Positions 44,353 through 52,144 of a DNA stretch of 64,000 bases are shown in pieces. The position numbers and the translations under genes were made by a program. The notes below the pieces were generated by a model. That model had not been told where the DNA came from and did no database searches. It worked only from the letters and a program-made list of their open reading frames with translations. Position 1 is the first letter of the stretch, and every line of letters begins with the position of its first letter. This DNA is from Dyella marensis (GTDB taxonomy: Bacteria; Pseudomonadota; Gammaproteobacteria; Xanthomonadales; Rhodanobacteraceae), in contig NZ_FONH01000007.1 in assembly GCF_900112865.1 (NCBI RefSeq), positions 117,593 through 181,592 of the forward strand, read 5' to 3'.

Positions 44353-45783
44353 TCAGCCGATCACGGCGCCCGGGTCGGGCTTGCGGAAGTCCTCCGGCCC
44401 GAAGTCCTGGGTCAGGCGGAACACGCCCTCGTGCACCTTGCGTGGCAGCACCACGTCCAGCACGGTGGTCTGGTGCGGGCCCAGCGCGGCGAACAGGTCG
44501 TCCACCGTCGACGCCGGCAGGTGATGCACCAGGCCGGTGACGATGGTCGGCTGGATCAGCGCGGTATACGGGCGGCGCCCGTCCATCACCGGCCGCAGCG
44601 TCTGCCGGCTGTTGCGCGGATCGGCCACGCGCGAGTCGCCCGCGAGCAGCGAATAGTCGAGGAAGAACGACACCACCGCCGGTGCGCGGCTGTTGGCCTG
44701 GCGATCCAGCATGAAGCCGCGCGGCATCCAGTCCGGATTGGCCGGCGTGCCGGCGGCGAGCAGGAAGCGCGTATCGGGCAGCGGCTCGCCGGCTTCGTCG
44801 GCCAGCCGCACGATCAGCAGGCTGCGCGGATCGTGGATGTGCACGCGCGGCGGGAAGGGGCCGACCGGTTCGAGTTCCACCTTGTCGGCGTCGCGCTGTG
44901 CGTTTTCCGCGTCGAAGGCATCGCACAGCGCGGTGTAGCTCGCGCGATCCGCCACGCGCAGGCAGCGCAGCACCGCGTCGATGGTGGCGGCGGGCGCGGC
45001 GGCCATGATGCCCTGCGTCGCGCCGGAGTGGGATGCGCCTGGAATCAGCTTGAATGCCGTGCGCGGCGCACGCACGAGATTGAGGCCGAGCACGTCGGCA
45101 TTCGCGCCGTTGCTCTTGCAGGTGAGCACCGCATGCGCGGCATTGAGGTTGGCGGCGGCGATGCGCACCACGCCGTCCGAGCCATCCTCGCCGGTGTAGC
45201 TGTTGACGTGGTCGTACATCGCGCGATCGGGACGGTCGCCGGTCAGCGCAAACAGGAACTGCCCCTGCTCGGCCGGATCGGCACCATGGATGTGATCCAC
45301 ATTGAGCGACAGCGACTCGGGGCTGCCCAGTTCCAGCCAGTCGAGAATGCGCTGCCCGGGCTCCACGCCGTCGAATGCCGAACGCATGCGCCCGAGCAGG
45401 CCCTTGCCCAGCTGCGCCAGCGCCGAGCCGAAGTTGGCGGGCGCCAGCATCACCAGATGCGTGAGGCGGATCGTGCTGTAGGCCCCGGGCCGTTCGCGCT
45501 GTGCGCGCAACCATTCGCGCACCAGCGGGCCGCCGGTCGAATGCGTGACGCAGGCGAAGCTGGGGCCGTCCAGGTGCAGGTCGCGCAGCGCGTGGTCGAA
45601 GCCGCGCACCAGGTCGGCCATGGTGACCGCGTCGTCGAAGCTCACGTACTTAGACAGCCACAGGTCCGCGATGCGCACGCCCATGCCCTGCGCGGCGGCC
45701 TGCTGCTGCAGGCGTGCGGGCAGGGCGCCATAGGTCGAGGTGTTGGTGACGCTCCAGCCGTGGACGAAGACGAGGGTGGTCAT
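44353..45783 (-). CDS. Alpha/beta hydrolase (lipase-like) with C-terminal extension
   Basis: A 476-aa protein. The N-terminal half has an alpha/beta hydrolase start (TTLVFVHGWSV), the nucleophile elbow VTHSTGGPLV (THSTG, a variant of GxSxG) and NFGSALAQLGKGLLG. A candidate acid/His region follows (GEDGSDGVVR and GASHSG). Residues from about 300 form an extra beta-rich region (HIHDPRSLLIVRLAD) of unknown role. There is no signal peptide. It may be a lipase or esterase; the domain pattern also occurs in secreted lipase effectors, but no secretion genes are nearby. Confidence 0.72.
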   Translation of the reverse strand: MTTLVFVHGWSVTNTSTYGALPARLQQQAAAQGMGVRIADLWLSKYVSFDDAVTMADLVRGFDHALRDLHLDGPSFACVTHSTGGPLVREWLRAQRERPGAYSTIRLTHLVMLAPANFGSALAQLGKGLLGRMRSAFDGVEPGQRILDWLELGSPESLSLNVDHIHGADPAEQGQFLFALTGDRPDRAMYDHVNSYTGEDGSDGVVRIAAANLNAAHAVLTCKSNGANADVLGLNLVRAPRTAFKLIPGASHSGATQGIMAAAPAATIDAVLRCLRVADRASYTALCDAFDAENAQRDADKVELEPVGPFPPRVHIHDPRSLLIVRLADEAGEPLPDTRFLLAAGTPANPDWMPRGFMLDRQANSRAPAVVSFFLDYSLLAGDSRVADPRNSRQTLRPVMDGRRPYTALIQPTIVTGLVHHLPASTVDDLFAALGPHQTTVLDVVLPRKVHEGVFRLTQDFGPEDFRKPDPGAVIG

Positions 45784-45900
45784 GGGGCCAGGGGTCCTGA
45801 GGGTTGCAGGATGGGTATGCCGCGTCAGCGAGCGGTGCCGATCGCCACGGATGATGCCAGCCGGACGTCGCGCTTCCTGCGACCGGTGCAGTCGAGCGGG

Positions 45901-46647
45901 CTACTTCGCCTTCGGTGCATTCAAGCCCAGCGCGTTGTACACGTGATAGCGCGCGATCCCCACATACTCGTGCAGGGCCGCATCCGCCACCGTGAAATTC
46001 CACGACAACGGGTAGACCGACCACAACGGCTCGACCAGGTCCGCGCGCACCGGCGCCGGTTCGATGCCGAAGTGGGCGAAGTACAGCAGGCTGCGGCGCA
46101 TGTGCAGGCCGGAGGTCACCAGCACGGTGCGCTGCGGGCCGTAGGCGGCGAGGATCGGCTTGCTGTACTGGGCGTTGTGCCAGGTGCTGAGGCTGCGCTC
46201 TTCGACCAATACGTCGGCCGCGGGCACCCCGGCATGGACCAGCGCATCGCGGTAGACCACGGCCTCGGGCTCGCCATTGCCGAGCGCGTCGCCGCCGCTG
46301 GCGAGCACTTTGCAGTCGCCCCCGGCCGCGTGGCAGGAGTGGTACTGCTCGACCGCGGCGAGGATGCGGCCGTTGGCGAAGAAGCTCGGTTCCAGCGTGC
46401 GGTGGATCGGGTCCCTGGCGGTGCCCGCGCCGAGCAGCACGATCGCGTCATGCGCGCCCCACACCAGGGACGGCGCGCTGGCGTAGTCGCCCTGCAGTCC
46501 GCGCATCAGCCAGGCCGGCACCGGTCCGCAACCGATGGCGAACACCAGCAGCAGCGCGAGGATGCCGCAGGCGCGGGCGAGCCGGGGCCGCCTGCGGCGG
46601 GCGAGACAGGCGAGCAGGCCGAGCAACAGCAGTACGATCAGCGACAT
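45901..46647 (-). CDS. YdcF/SanA-like DUF218 family protein
   Basis: Inner-membrane protein of 248 aa with two N-terminal hydrophobic segments (about 1-15 and 25-48) and an alpha/beta DUF218 domain (about 65-225: DAIVLLGAGTARD, GGDALGNGEPEA, EERSLSTWHNAQYS, VLVTSGLHMRRSLLYF). Family members affect envelope barrier function and may be oxidoreductases or bind SAM. It lies 117 bp before the alpha/beta hydrolase gene in the same direction. Confidence 0.88.
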   Translation of the reverse strand: MSLIVLLLLGLLACLARRRRPRLARACGILALLLVFAIGCGPVPAWLMRGLQGDYASAPSLVWGAHDAIVLLGAGTARDPIHRTLEPSFFANGRILAAVEQYHSCHAAGGDCKVLASGGDALGNGEPEAVVYRDALVHAGVPAADVLVEERSLSTWHNAQYSKPILAAYGPQRTVLVTSGLHMRRSLLYFAHFGIEPAPVRADLVEPLWSVYPLSWNFTVADAALHEYVGIARYHVYNALGLNAPKAK

Positions 46648-46857
46648 CGGTCCATTCCATTGCGCGCCATCGCGCGGTCACCAAGCGCTGCAGCTTAACC
46701 GGCGCACATGGCGGTGGGGCGCATGGCCGCTGGATCGGTGCGGAAAACGTGCTGCGCGGCAGCAAAGACTGCATACGTATTCATCCGCAGCGCCGGCGGG
46801 CGCCACGCAGAATCGGCCGACTTTGTTTCGATGACACGGCACGGGGAGCGCCGCAGC

Positions 46858-48276
46858 ATGAATGCAGTGGAGATCGTGGAAGGGGAGGGCCGCGCGACCG
46901 CGCGGGTGGTGCTGATCGCCGCGGCTGCGGCCTTGGGCGGATTCCTGTTCGGCTTCGACACCGCGGTGATCAACGGCGCGGTGGATGCGGTGCGCGGCAG
47001 CTTCGGGCTCGGTGCGGGACGCATCGGTTTCGCGGTGTCGTGCGCGCTGCTCGGCTCGGCGCTGGGTGCCTGGTATGCCGGCCCGCTGGCGGATCGCTGG
47101 GGCCGTGTGCGCACCATGCAGGTGGCGGCGGTGCTGCTTGCCATCAGCGCGTTGGGCTCGGGGCTCGTGGCCGGCGTGTGGGACCTGGTGCTGTGGCGCC
47201 TGGTCGGCGGCATCGGCGTGGGCGTGGCGTCGGTGATCGCGCCGACGTATATCGCTGAAGTTTCGCCGGCGCGGGTGCGCGGGCGGCTGGGTTCGCTGCA
47301 GCAGCTGGCGATCGTGCTGGGCATTTTCGCCGCGCTGCTCAGCGACGCGTGGCTGGCCGGCACCGCCGGCGGCGCCTCGCAGAAGCTGTGGCTCGGACTG
47401 GAAGCCTGGCGCTGGATGTTCCTGGTGGCGGTGGTGCCGGCGCTGATCTACGGCTCGCTGGTGCTGGGCGTGCCCGAATCGCCACGCCATCTGGTGGCCA
47501 AGGGGCGCATGGACGAAGCGAAGCAGGTGCTGCGCCAGGTGCTGGACCTGCAGGACGAACATGCGCTGCAGCACAAGCTCGGCGATATCGCGCAGAGCCT
47601 GCGCTCCGAATACCGCCCCGGCCTGCGCGACCTGCGCGGTTCGATGGCCGGCCTGCTGCCGGTGGTGTGGGTGGGCATCCTGCTGTCGGTGTTCCAGCAG
47701 TTCGTCGGCATCAATGTGATCTTTTATTACTCGTCCACGTTGTGGCATTCGGTGGGCTTCAGCGAGTCGGATGCGTTCTCGATCAGCGTAGTGACTTCGG
47801 TGGTCAACGTGCTGGTGACCCTGGTGGCGATCGCGCTGGTCGATCGCATCGGCCGCAAGCCTTTGCTGGCGATCGGTTCGGCCGGCATGACGGTGACCTT
47901 GGGCCTGATGGCCTGGTGTTTCTCGCAGGCTGCCGGTAGCGGCGCGGCGCTGAGCCTGCCGGCGCCGTGGGGCATGGTGGCGCTGGTGGCCGCCAATGCC
48001 TATGTGGTGTTCTTCGGCCTGAGCTGGGGCCCGATGGTGTGGGTGCTGCTCGGCGAGATGTTCCCCAACCGGATCCGTGCGATCGCCCTGGCGGTGGCCG
48101 CGGCGGCGCAGTGGGTGGCGAACTTCATCATCACCAGCAGTTTTCCGGCGCTGTCGGAGCTGGGGTTGAGCTTCGCTTACGGGGTGTATGCGTTCTTCGC
48201 GCTGGTGTCGCTGGTGTTCGTGGTGAAGGCGGTGCGGGAGACGAAGGGGATGGAGCTGGAGGAGATGGGGCGCTGA
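46858..48276 (+). CDS. MFS sugar porter (sugar:H+ symporter)
   Basis: Twelve-helix inner-membrane transporter of 472 aa from the ATG at 46858 (GGGGAG upstream). Sugar porter signatures are GFLFGFDTAVINGA in helix 1, DRWGRVRTM in loop 2-3, PTYIAEVSPARVRGRLGSLQQLAI, VPESPRHLVAKGR, QQFVGINVIFYYSS and DRIGRKPLL. It probably takes up a hexose or pentose with protons. An in-frame ATG at 46831 is an alternative start. No sugar-specific enzymes are adjacent. Confidence 0.93.
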   Translation: MNAVEIVEGEGRATARVVLIAAAAALGGFLFGFDTAVINGAVDAVRGSFGLGAGRIGFAVSCALLGSALGAWYAGPLADRWGRVRTMQVAAVLLAISALGSGLVAGVWDLVLWRLVGGIGVGVASVIAPTYIAEVSPARVRGRLGSLQQLAIVLGIFAALLSDAWLAGTAGGASQKLWLGLEAWRWMFLVAVVPALIYGSLVLGVPESPRHLVAKGRMDEAKQVLRQVLDLQDEHALQHKLGDIAQSLRSEYRPGLRDLRGSMAGLLPVVWVGILLSVFQQFVGINVIFYYSSTLWHSVGFSESDAFSISVVTSVVNVLVTLVAIALVDRIGRKPLLAIGSAGMTVTLGLMAWCFSQAAGSGAALSLPAPWGMVALVAANAYVVFFGLSWGPMVWVLLGEMFPNRIRAIALAVAAAAQWVANFIITSSFPALSELGLSFAYGVYAFFALVSLVFVVKAVRETKGMELEEMGR

Positions 48277-48294
48277 GCCCCACCTCTCCGTACG

Positions 48295-48381
48295 TCGTAG
48301 GTTGGGGTGAGCCGCAGGCGAACCCCAACATCAAGCGCATCGCATCGTTGGGGTTCGCCTGCGGCTCACCCCAACCTGCGC
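48295..48381. repeat. Dispersed paired palindrome, family A (copy 4)
   Basis: Facing arms CGTAGGTTGGGGTGAGCCGC... and ...GCGGCTCACCCCAACCTGCG with a short 15-bp centre. It lies between convergent genes and ends 7 bp from the alcohol dehydrogenase stop. Confidence 0.92.
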
Positions 48382-48387
48382 CGGGCG

Positions 48388-49449
48388 TTACGCTGCCTTC
48401 TTCAGCGAAGCCAGATCGATCACGAAGCGATACCGCACATCGCTCTTGAGCATGCGCTCGTAGGCCTTGTTGATGTCCTGGATGTCGATCATCTCGATAT
48501 CCGACACGATGCCGTGCTCGGCGCAGTAGTCGAGCATCTCCTGCGTCTCGGCGATGCCGCCGATGCCGGAGCCGGCGATCGAGCGGCGACCCAGCACCAC
48601 GTTATGCGCGGCCACCGCCGGCTCGATCGGTTCGAGCAGGCCGACCAGGCACAGCGTGCCGTCGATATCCAGCGTTTCCAGGTACGGATTGAGATCGTGC
48701 GGGCTCGGCACCGTGTCGAGGATGAAGTCGAACGCGCGCGACACCGCCTTCATCTGCGCCGGGTCGGTGGACAGCACCACATGGTCGGCGCCCAGGCGGC
48801 GCGCTTCGGCTTCCTTGTCCGGCGTGCGGGTGAACAGCGTGACGTCGGCGCCCATCGCCTTGGCGAACTTCAGGCCCATGTGGCCCAGGCCGCCCAGGCC
48901 CACGATGGCGACCCGGCTGCCCTGGCCGATCTTCCAGTGGCGCAGCGGCGACCAGGTGGTGATGCCGGCGCACAGCAGCGGCGCGGCGGCCTTGGGGTCG
49001 AGCTTGTCGGAGATGCTCACCACGAACTTGTCGGACGACACGATGCGCTCGGAATAGCCGCCGAAGGTGGGCAGGCCGTCGCGGCGGTCCATGCCGTTGT
49101 AGGTCCAGGTGGCACCTTCGACGCAGTACTGCTCCAGGCCCGCATGGCAGGCGCCGCAGTGCTGGCAGGAATCGACCATGCAGCCGACGCCGACCATGTC
49201 GCCTACCTTGAACTTGCTCACTTGCGCGCCGACCGCGCTGACGCGGCCGATGATTTCGTGGCCCGGCACCATCGGATAGATGCTGTTGTGCCACTCGTTG
49301 CGGGCCTGGTGGATATCGGAATGGCAGACGCCGCAATACAGGATGTCGATCACCACGTCGTCCGGACGCGGGTCGCGCCGTTCGAACCGGTGCGGGGCCA
49401 GCGGCGTGGTGGCGGACTGCGCGGCGTAGCCTTGGATGGTCAGGGCCAT
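48388..49449 (-). CDS. Zinc-dependent NAD(P) alcohol dehydrogenase (YahK/CAD-like)
   Basis: Cytoplasmic aldehyde/alcohol oxidoreductase of 353 aa. The catalytic zinc site is in LYCGVCHSDIHQ (Cys42/His43) and VPGHEIIGRV. Structural zinc cysteines are in DSCQHCGACHAGLEQYC. The cofactor loop is VAIVGLGGLGHMGLKFAK. The group prefers NADPH-dependent reduction of aldehydes. It is divergent from an AraC-type regulator, an arrangement like E. coli yqhD-yqhC that handles toxic aldehydes. Confidence 0.93.
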   Translation of the reverse strand: MALTIQGYAAQSATTPLAPHRFERRDPRPDDVVIDILYCGVCHSDIHQARNEWHNSIYPMVPGHEIIGRVSAVGAQVSKFKVGDMVGVGCMVDSCQHCGACHAGLEQYCVEGATWTYNGMDRRDGLPTFGGYSERIVSSDKFVVSISDKLDPKAAAPLLCAGITTWSPLRHWKIGQGSRVAIVGLGGLGHMGLKFAKAMGADVTLFTRTPDKEAEARRLGADHVVLSTDPAQMKAVSRAFDFILDTVPSPHDLNPYLETLDIDGTLCLVGLLEPIEPAVAAHNVVLGRRSIAGSGIGGIAETQEMLDYCAEHGIVSDIEMIDIQDINKAYERMLKSDVRYRFVIDLASLKKAA

Positions 49450-49631
49450 GGGGCGATGCTCCTAAGGTCATTGAGGGTGGCTGGTGACCTGAAAAGTATG
49501 TGTCGCCGCCCCCGTGCCGGGTTAGACGGATACTGCGAGATCGTTGCCCGATCCTGCAAAGTCGTCCGGGGGAGCTCGCCAGCTTTCGTAGAAATAGGCA
49601 AAATCTGACCGTCGCTTCCCGGTGCAAATCC

Positions 49632-50564
49632 ATGCAGCACAAGCTTTTGTACGAATCGATTCCGGCGCATCTGCAGGAGTATTGCGAGGAATTGACAGCG
49701 CGAATTGAACGATACGCCCCCGGCGAAGGCACCCACGACACGCCCTGGGGCTCGCTGACGGTGTTCCGCGCCGATTCCACCAGCACGCCCACCTGCACGC
49801 TGTACGAGCCCAGTTTCGGCATCGCCCTGCGCGGCGCCAAGCAGATCGTGCTGGGGCAGGAGGCGCTGGTGTTCGAGCCGGGGCGCTACCTGCTCACTTC
49901 GGTGGACCTGCCGGTGCTGGCCCAGGTGTCGCGTGCGCAACCGGACGAGCCGTGCCTGTGCCTGAAGATCCGCTACGACCTGCAGCGCGTGCGCGAGCTG
50001 CTGCCCGAGGTGCGTGCACCGCGCGCCTCGGCGGTCTCCTCACGCGGCATTGCGCTGAGCACGGTCACCGGCGATCTGCTCGATCCGGTGCTGCGCCTGG
50101 TGCGCCTGCTGGAGACGCCGCAGGATCTGCCGGTGCTGGGGCCGCTGCTTGAACGCGAACTGCTGTATCGCCTGCTGACGGGAGAACAGGGCGCACGCCT
50201 GGCACAGATCGCCACGGCAGGCAGCCAGGGACATCAGATCACCCGCGCCATCCAATGGCTGCGCGAGCACTATCACCGCCCGTTGCGGATCGACGAGCTG
50301 GCGGCGCAGGTGAATATGTCCACTTCGTCGTTGCATCACCATTTTCGCGCGGTGACGGCGGTCAGCCCGCTGCAGTATCAGAAGCAGCTGCGCCTGCAGG
50401 AGGCGCGGCGCCTGCTGCTGGCGGAGCGTTGCGATGTGGCGACCGCGGCGCATCGCGTGGGTTATGAAAGCCCGTCGCAGTTCAGCCGCGAGTACAGCCG
50501 GCATTTCGGCGCGCCGCCGTTGCGCGATGTGGTGCGGTTGCGGGTGGAAGCGAACGTGGCGTGA
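49632..50564 (+). CDS. AraC-family regulator (YqhC-like arrangement)
   Basis: Transcription factor of 310 aa. Residues 1-190 form an N-terminal AraC-type ligand domain (GEGTHDTPWGSLTVFRAD, LYEPSFGIALRGAKQIVLG). The C-terminal two helix-turn-helix motifs cover about 205-300 (LRIDELAAQVNMSTSSLHHHF and VATAAHRVGYESPSQFSREYSRHFG). It is divergent from the Zn alcohol dehydrogenase and probably controls it in response to an aldehyde or alcohol. The start is the ATG at 49632; a longer frame from 49500 enters the promoter region. Confidence 0.9.
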   Translation: MQHKLLYESIPAHLQEYCEELTARIERYAPGEGTHDTPWGSLTVFRADSTSTPTCTLYEPSFGIALRGAKQIVLGQEALVFEPGRYLLTSVDLPVLAQVSRAQPDEPCLCLKIRYDLQRVRELLPEVRAPRASAVSSRGIALSTVTGDLLDPVLRLVRLLETPQDLPVLGPLLERELLYRLLTGEQGARLAQIATAGSQGHQITRAIQWLREHYHRPLRIDELAAQVNMSTSSLHHHFRAVTAVSPLQYQKQLRLQEARRLLLAERCDVATAAHRVGYESPSQFSREYSRHFGAPPLRDVVRLRVEANVA

Positions 50565-50584
50565 CCCGCTGCGCCCAGCGCCCG

Positions 50585-50678
50585 ACGTAGGTTGGGGTGA
50601 GCCGCAGGCGAACCCCAACAGGCCTCGCACGTATGCACGCCTGTTGGGGTTCGCCTGCGGCTCACCCCAACCTACGCC
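50585..50678. repeat. Dispersed paired palindrome, family A (copy 5)
   Basis: Facing arms CGTAGGTTGGGGTGAGCCGC... and ...GCGGCTCACCCCAACCTACG with a 24-bp centre. It lies between the convergent AraC and aldehyde dehydrogenase genes. Confidence 0.92.
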
Positions 50679-50700
50679 GGTGTTGGGTCGGGTTCGGTGC

Positions 50701-52131
50701 TCAGCTTTCGCGCATCACCATCAACCGAATCTCCGTCATATCCTCGATCGCATAGCGCACACCCTCGCGCCCCGCGCCCGACAACTTCACCCCGCCATAC
50801 GGCATGTTATCCACCCGGAAGCTCGGCACGTCGTTGACGATCACGCCACCCTGCTCCAACTCGTTCCACGCGCGCATCGCGTTGGCCAGGCTATCCGTGA
50901 AGATGCCCGCCTGCAGTCCATAGTCGGAGTCGTTGGTCATCGCGATCGCCTCGTCGAGGCTCTTGAACGGCGCCAGCAAGGCGAACGGCCCGAATACCTC
51001 CTGCCGGTTGACCTTCGCATCGCCCCGTACGTTCTCCATCAAGGTCGCTTCCAGCATCGGCCCCTTGCGCTTGCCGCCGCACAACACCTTGCCGCCGCCC
51101 TTGCGCGCTTCCTCGATCCAGCCGTGCAGGCGCTCGGCCGCGGCCTCGTCGATCATCGGGCCGAGGAAGGTCTCCTTCTTCTTCGGATCGCCGGCCTTCA
51201 GCCCTTTCACCGCGGCGACCAGGCGTTTCTTCAGCTCGTCGTACAGGCTCTCGTGCGCGTAGATGCGCTGCACGCTGATGCAGCTCTGGCCGGACTGGTA
51301 GAACGCGCCGAACACCAGCCGCTCGATCACATGGTCCAGGCGCGGCAGCTGGTCCGCATCGACGATGCAGGCCGCATTGCCGCCAAGCTCCAGCGTCACC
51401 TTCTTGTGGCCGGCGCGCGTCTTCAGGTCCCAGCCGATCTGGCTGCCGGTAAAGGACAGCAGCTTGAAGCGCGGGTCCTCGACCAGCGGCGACGCATGCT
51501 TGCCGTCCAGGTTGAGGATGGAGAACGCACCCTTGGGCAGGTCGGTTTCCGCCAGCACCTCGCCGATGATCAGCGCGCCGATCGGCGTGCGCTCGGCGGG
51601 CTTGAGCACGAACGGACAACCGGCGGCGATGGCGGGGGCCACTTTGTGCGCCACCAGGTTGAGCGGAAAATTGAACGGGGTGATGAAGGACACCGGCCCC
51701 AGCGGTACGCGCCTGGTATATCCGTGATAGCCGTTCAGGCGCTTGGCGATTTCCAGGTTGATGGTCTCGCCATTAGTGCGCACCGCTTCCTCGGCGGCGA
51801 TGCCGAAGGTCTCGATCAGGCGGGTCACTTCGCCGGCCGAATCCTTGATCGGCTTGCCGGCTTCCACGCACAGCGCATAGGCCAGTTCGTCGCGGCGTTC
51901 GGTGAAGCGTTGCACGCAATGCTGCAGCACCGCCTGGCGTTCCCAGGGCTTGAACTGGCGCATCGGCTCGGCGGCCTTTACCGCCGCCGCGATCGCCTGC
52001 TCGGTGGCCTTGGCATCGGGCACGGCCACGCGCGTGGCGACCTTGCCGCTGTACTTGTCCAGCACATCCATCCATGCCTTGGAGGTTTGCGCCTTGTTGG
52101 CCAGGTAGTAGGGATATTTTTTCTCAAGCAT
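50701..52131 (-). CDS. NAD(P)-dependent aldehyde dehydrogenase
   Basis: Oxidises an aldehyde to the acid, 476 aa. The catalytic Cys is residue 284 in SGQSCISVQR and the general-base Glu is 248 in TLELGGNAA. The cofactor-contact segment is ITPFNFPLNLV, and the C-terminal motif is EVFGPFALLAPF. The group is close to phosphonate/lactaldehyde and non-phosphorylating GAPDH-type enzymes. The start is 13 bp after the acetolactate synthase stop, so the two form one operon with the synthase first. Confidence 0.92.
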   Translation of the reverse strand: MLEKKYPYYLANKAQTSKAWMDVLDKYSGKVATRVAVPDAKATEQAIAAAVKAAEPMRQFKPWERQAVLQHCVQRFTERRDELAYALCVEAGKPIKDSAGEVTRLIETFGIAAEEAVRTNGETINLEIAKRLNGYHGYTRRVPLGPVSFITPFNFPLNLVAHKVAPAIAAGCPFVLKPAERTPIGALIIGEVLAETDLPKGAFSILNLDGKHASPLVEDPRFKLLSFTGSQIGWDLKTRAGHKKVTLELGGNAACIVDADQLPRLDHVIERLVFGAFYQSGQSCISVQRIYAHESLYDELKKRLVAAVKGLKAGDPKKKETFLGPMIDEAAAERLHGWIEEARKGGGKVLCGGKRKGPMLEATLMENVRGDAKVNRQEVFGPFALLAPFKSLDEAIAMTNDSDYGLQAGIFTDSLANAMRAWNELEQGGVIVNDVPSFRVDNMPYGGVKLSGAGREGVRYAIEDMTEIRLMVMRES

Positions 52132-52144
52132 GAAGGCGCTCCGG

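Noticed and set aside
43162..46698. Long plus-strand frames (43162-44259 and 44320-46698)
   Set aside because: Antisense shadows of the sigma/anti-sigma genes and of the hydrolase and DUF218 genes.
21747..50678. Repeat copies as a CRISPR array
   Set aside because: Copies are kilobases apart, palindromic in pairs and lack regular spacers or cas genes.
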